Origin: a virus
IMG/VR virus record: IMGVR_UViG_3300020439_000090
Coordinates: 1 to 22,307 of that record
Length of the DNA: 22,307 bases
Reading direction: 5' to 3' (one strand)
The stretch's first letter is position 1, and every line of letters begins with the position of its first letter. Of the stretch, positions 21,207 through 22,307 are shown in pieces. The position numbers were made by a program, and so were the translations under genes. Below the pieces are notes generated by a model that was not told the DNA's origin, ran no database searches, and saw nothing but the letters and a program-made list of their open reading frames with translations.

Positions 21207-21683
21207 TTACCAAGTGCCTCGGTGTTTACCTATGAAGTATATTATTGCACCAAATATAATAAAGCCAGTTAGCACCATGACAATTCCGATAGCAACGTTT
21301 ATAAGGTTATCTATCTTTTCCTGTCTACGGTATACAGCTTCCTTTTGCATTCTTCTTTGTTCAGCTTCTATCTGTACAATACTTTCCCAAGCTGAAGGTC
21401 CGTAGTAGAGACTAATGTGTTGTCTCAATTCCTCACGCATCTCTTTGGCTTTTTGCTGCGCTGCCCATATTTCAATAGCAGAGGTATCAAACTTAGGGTC
21501 AAGCTTTCTCCACAGTGGTGGATCTTTAGCTTTGTTTCCCATATAGTCTAGGTCAGATACAGCCCTACCAAAAGAGGATATGTCTTTACCTAGCTCTGAT
21601 ATTTCCTTACCAGCAGCAACTGCTTTCTTAATTCCAGAAAAGGCCGTAGTTGCAATAGCAATCGCACTGGCAGGGTCTATCAT
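21207..21683 (-). CDS. Tail-anchored conserved marine-phage protein, 158 aa
   Basis: A 158-residue protein. The N-terminus 'MIDPASAIAIATTAFSGIKK' is an amphipathic Ala-rich helix, followed by 'KDPPLWRKLDPKFD', 'AMQ-like' charged helices (EIWAAQQKAKEMREELRQHI, 71-90) and 'YYGPSAWESIVQIEAEQ'. A single strong membrane segment at 127-151 (LINVAIGIVMVLTGFIIFGA...) lies just before the basic C-terminus. The family is familiar from marine phage late regions, often labelled hypothetical or structural. Topology suggests a cytoplasmic domain anchored in the inner membrane, compatible with a lysis or ejection role. It overlaps the preceding gene by 4 bases (ATGA). Confidence 0.75.
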   Translation of the reverse strand: MIDPASAIAIATTAFSGIKKAVAAGKEISELGKDISSFGRAVSDLDYMGNKAKDPPLWRKLDPKFDTSAIEIWAAQQKAKEMREELRQHISLYYGPSAWESIVQIEAEQRRMQKEAVYRRQEKIDNLINVAIGIVMVLTGFIIFGAIIYFIGKHRGTW

Positions 21684-22000
21684 CTTGCATTGTCATACCT
21701 AGAACTATTTAGAAGATAGTCCAAGGTATTCTCCATTGAATTAATACGAGCTTCCATTTTAATCATTTGAGTATAATAATCATTAACTAGCTTAACCGTA
21801 TTCTTGTCTAAATCTTCTTGTAGTTTTTCATCTACTAGCATAAGATCATCTTCTGTCTCTACTAGTACATCTAATAATATATCTATTTTTTCTGAGTTAT
21901 CAGTTATATCTCTAAGTATGTTTGTACCCCAGTAAACTGCACCTGCTAACTGAGCACCTATAGCGATCACCAATACGATGGGAAGTTTCATGTTTTCCAT
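21680..22000 (-). CDS. Membrane-anchored coiled-coil protein, 106 aa
   Basis: A 106-residue protein with one N-terminal hydrophobic helix (residues 5-25, LPIVLVIAIGAQLAGAVYWG) and an extended acidic coiled-coil-like region (28-97: ITDNSEKIDILLDVLVETED, VDEKLQEDLDKN, MIKMEARINSMENTLDYLL). This build, a type II membrane anchor with a long periplasmic helix, is like an inner-membrane spanin (T7 gp18.5/Rz), but no partner lipoprotein is visible, so that is only one option. It is coupled to the preceding gene by TAATG. An internal ATG three codons in is an alternative start. Confidence 0.7.
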   Translation of the reverse strand: MENMKLPIVLVIAIGAQLAGAVYWGTNILRDITDNSEKIDILLDVLVETEDDLMLVDEKLQEDLDKNTVKLVNDYYTQMIKMEARINSMENTLDYLLNSSRYDNAR

Positions 22001-22182
22001 TACTTTTTAGCTACCTGTGATTTGCGAACCAGAAAGTCTTCCCACATTGGCTTTATCATCTTGTAGTTTTCATCTACCTTATATGACATAAGCAAGACCT
22101 TGGCATTGATTTGGTATATCTGAAGAGCACCCCAACTGAGTATGCCTATACCTACAATACCAATGACTTGCTCAAGTTTCAT
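22000..22182 (-). CDS. Small membrane protein, 60 aa
   Basis: A 60-residue protein with one N-terminal membrane span (residues 5-23, QVIGIVGIGILSWGALQIY) and a charged tail containing 'K-V-D-E-N-Y-K-M-I-K-P-M-W-E-D-F-L-V-R'. I recall this type of small protein from marine phage late clusters, next to the membrane-anchored coiled-coil gene. The start is ATG 22182, overlapping the stop of the partial gene upstream (TAATG), and the stop overlaps the next start the same way. A holin or spanin-related role is possible but unproven. Confidence 0.7.
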   Translation of the reverse strand: MKLEQVIGIVGIGILSWGALQIYQINAKVLLMSYKVDENYKMIKPMWEDFLVRKSQVAKK

Positions 22183-22307
22183 TATGCAGCTTTCTCTTCT
22201 GGTGTATCCAAAGACTTTGTTAGCATGTCAACAAATGCTTGACGTCCTACAGTCAACTGGTCTACGTTAAATCTAGCACTAGATAGTTTACGATCTAAGT
22301 CTGAGAT
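22182..22307 (-). CDS. C-terminal end of a late gene (partial)
   Basis: The minus-strand frame is open from the right edge of the window to TAA at 22184-22182, giving the last 41 residues: helical, with 'L-D-R-K-L-S-S-A-R-F-N-V-D-Q-L-T-V-G-R-Q', then 'DTPEEKAA'. Its stop overlaps the next start (TAATG), so it belongs to the same operon. It is too short for a function. Confidence 0.65.
   Translation of the reverse strand: MSDLDRKLSSARFNVDQLTVGRQAFVDMLTKSLDTPEEKAA

Noticed and set aside
1-22307. tRNA genes, integrase, att sites, insertion sequences
   Set aside because: No cloverleaf-like sequence, recombinase motif, transposase or terminal inverted repeat could be supported on reading both strands.

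Overview
The window looks like the genome of a virulent, short-tailed (podovirus-type) marine dsDNA phage. The evidence is a T7-style replication set (gp4-like primase-helicase, family A DNA polymerase, gp2.5-like ssDNA-binding protein, T7-type endonuclease I), a B12-dependent (class II) ribonucleotide reductase and MazG, together with internal-virion-type structural genes. There is no sign of an integrase, repressor, tRNA or CRISPR array, and no phage RNA polymerase lies in this stretch. Gene content most resembles the SIO1/cobavirus group (Zobellviridae) of phages infecting marine Alphaproteobacteria. That placement is inference from gene families, not a measured similarity. Base composition is AT-rich.

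Layout: two convergent transcription blocks meet at a strong hairpin terminator (13536-13570). Left block, plus strand: 1-3667 is a packed train of small genes, mostly unrecognised and usually overlapping by 1-40 nt, interrupted once (2202-2370) by an AT-rich patch holding a nested inverted repeat. 3664-9207 is the replication and recombination module: primase-helicase, DNA polymerase, SSB, Cas4-like Fe-S nuclease, endonuclease I. 9197-13518 is an accessory and nucleotide-metabolism module: metallophosphoesterase, MazG, two tiny membrane proteins, class II RNR, a zinc-ribbon/DUF3310 protein and small proteins.

Right block, minus strand, read from 22307 down to 13568: a partial gene, two small membrane-anchored proteins, a tail-anchored protein with a single C-terminal membrane segment, a 600-residue Ala/Gln-rich protein with exact 22- and 11-residue periodicity, a lytic transglycosylase, a conserved marine-phage structural protein, a 325-residue helical protein, and a 1127-residue internal-virion-type protein. 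This looks like the distal end of the late operon, with the head, portal and tail genes presumably beyond the right edge.

How the genes work together: host DNA would be degraded by endonuclease I and the RecB/Cas4-type nuclease. Nucleotides are recycled to dNTPs through the class II RNR, with MazG and the DUF3310 protein adjusting pools, and T7-like helicase, polymerase and SSB replicate the genome. The late block supplies proteins ejected into the cell envelope, with a stand-alone transglycosylase to open the peptidoglycan. No new defence system is convincingly visible. The least explained parts are the small-gene train, the nested inverted repeat with its ACTAATAGT repeats, and the tandem exported two-cysteine proteins.
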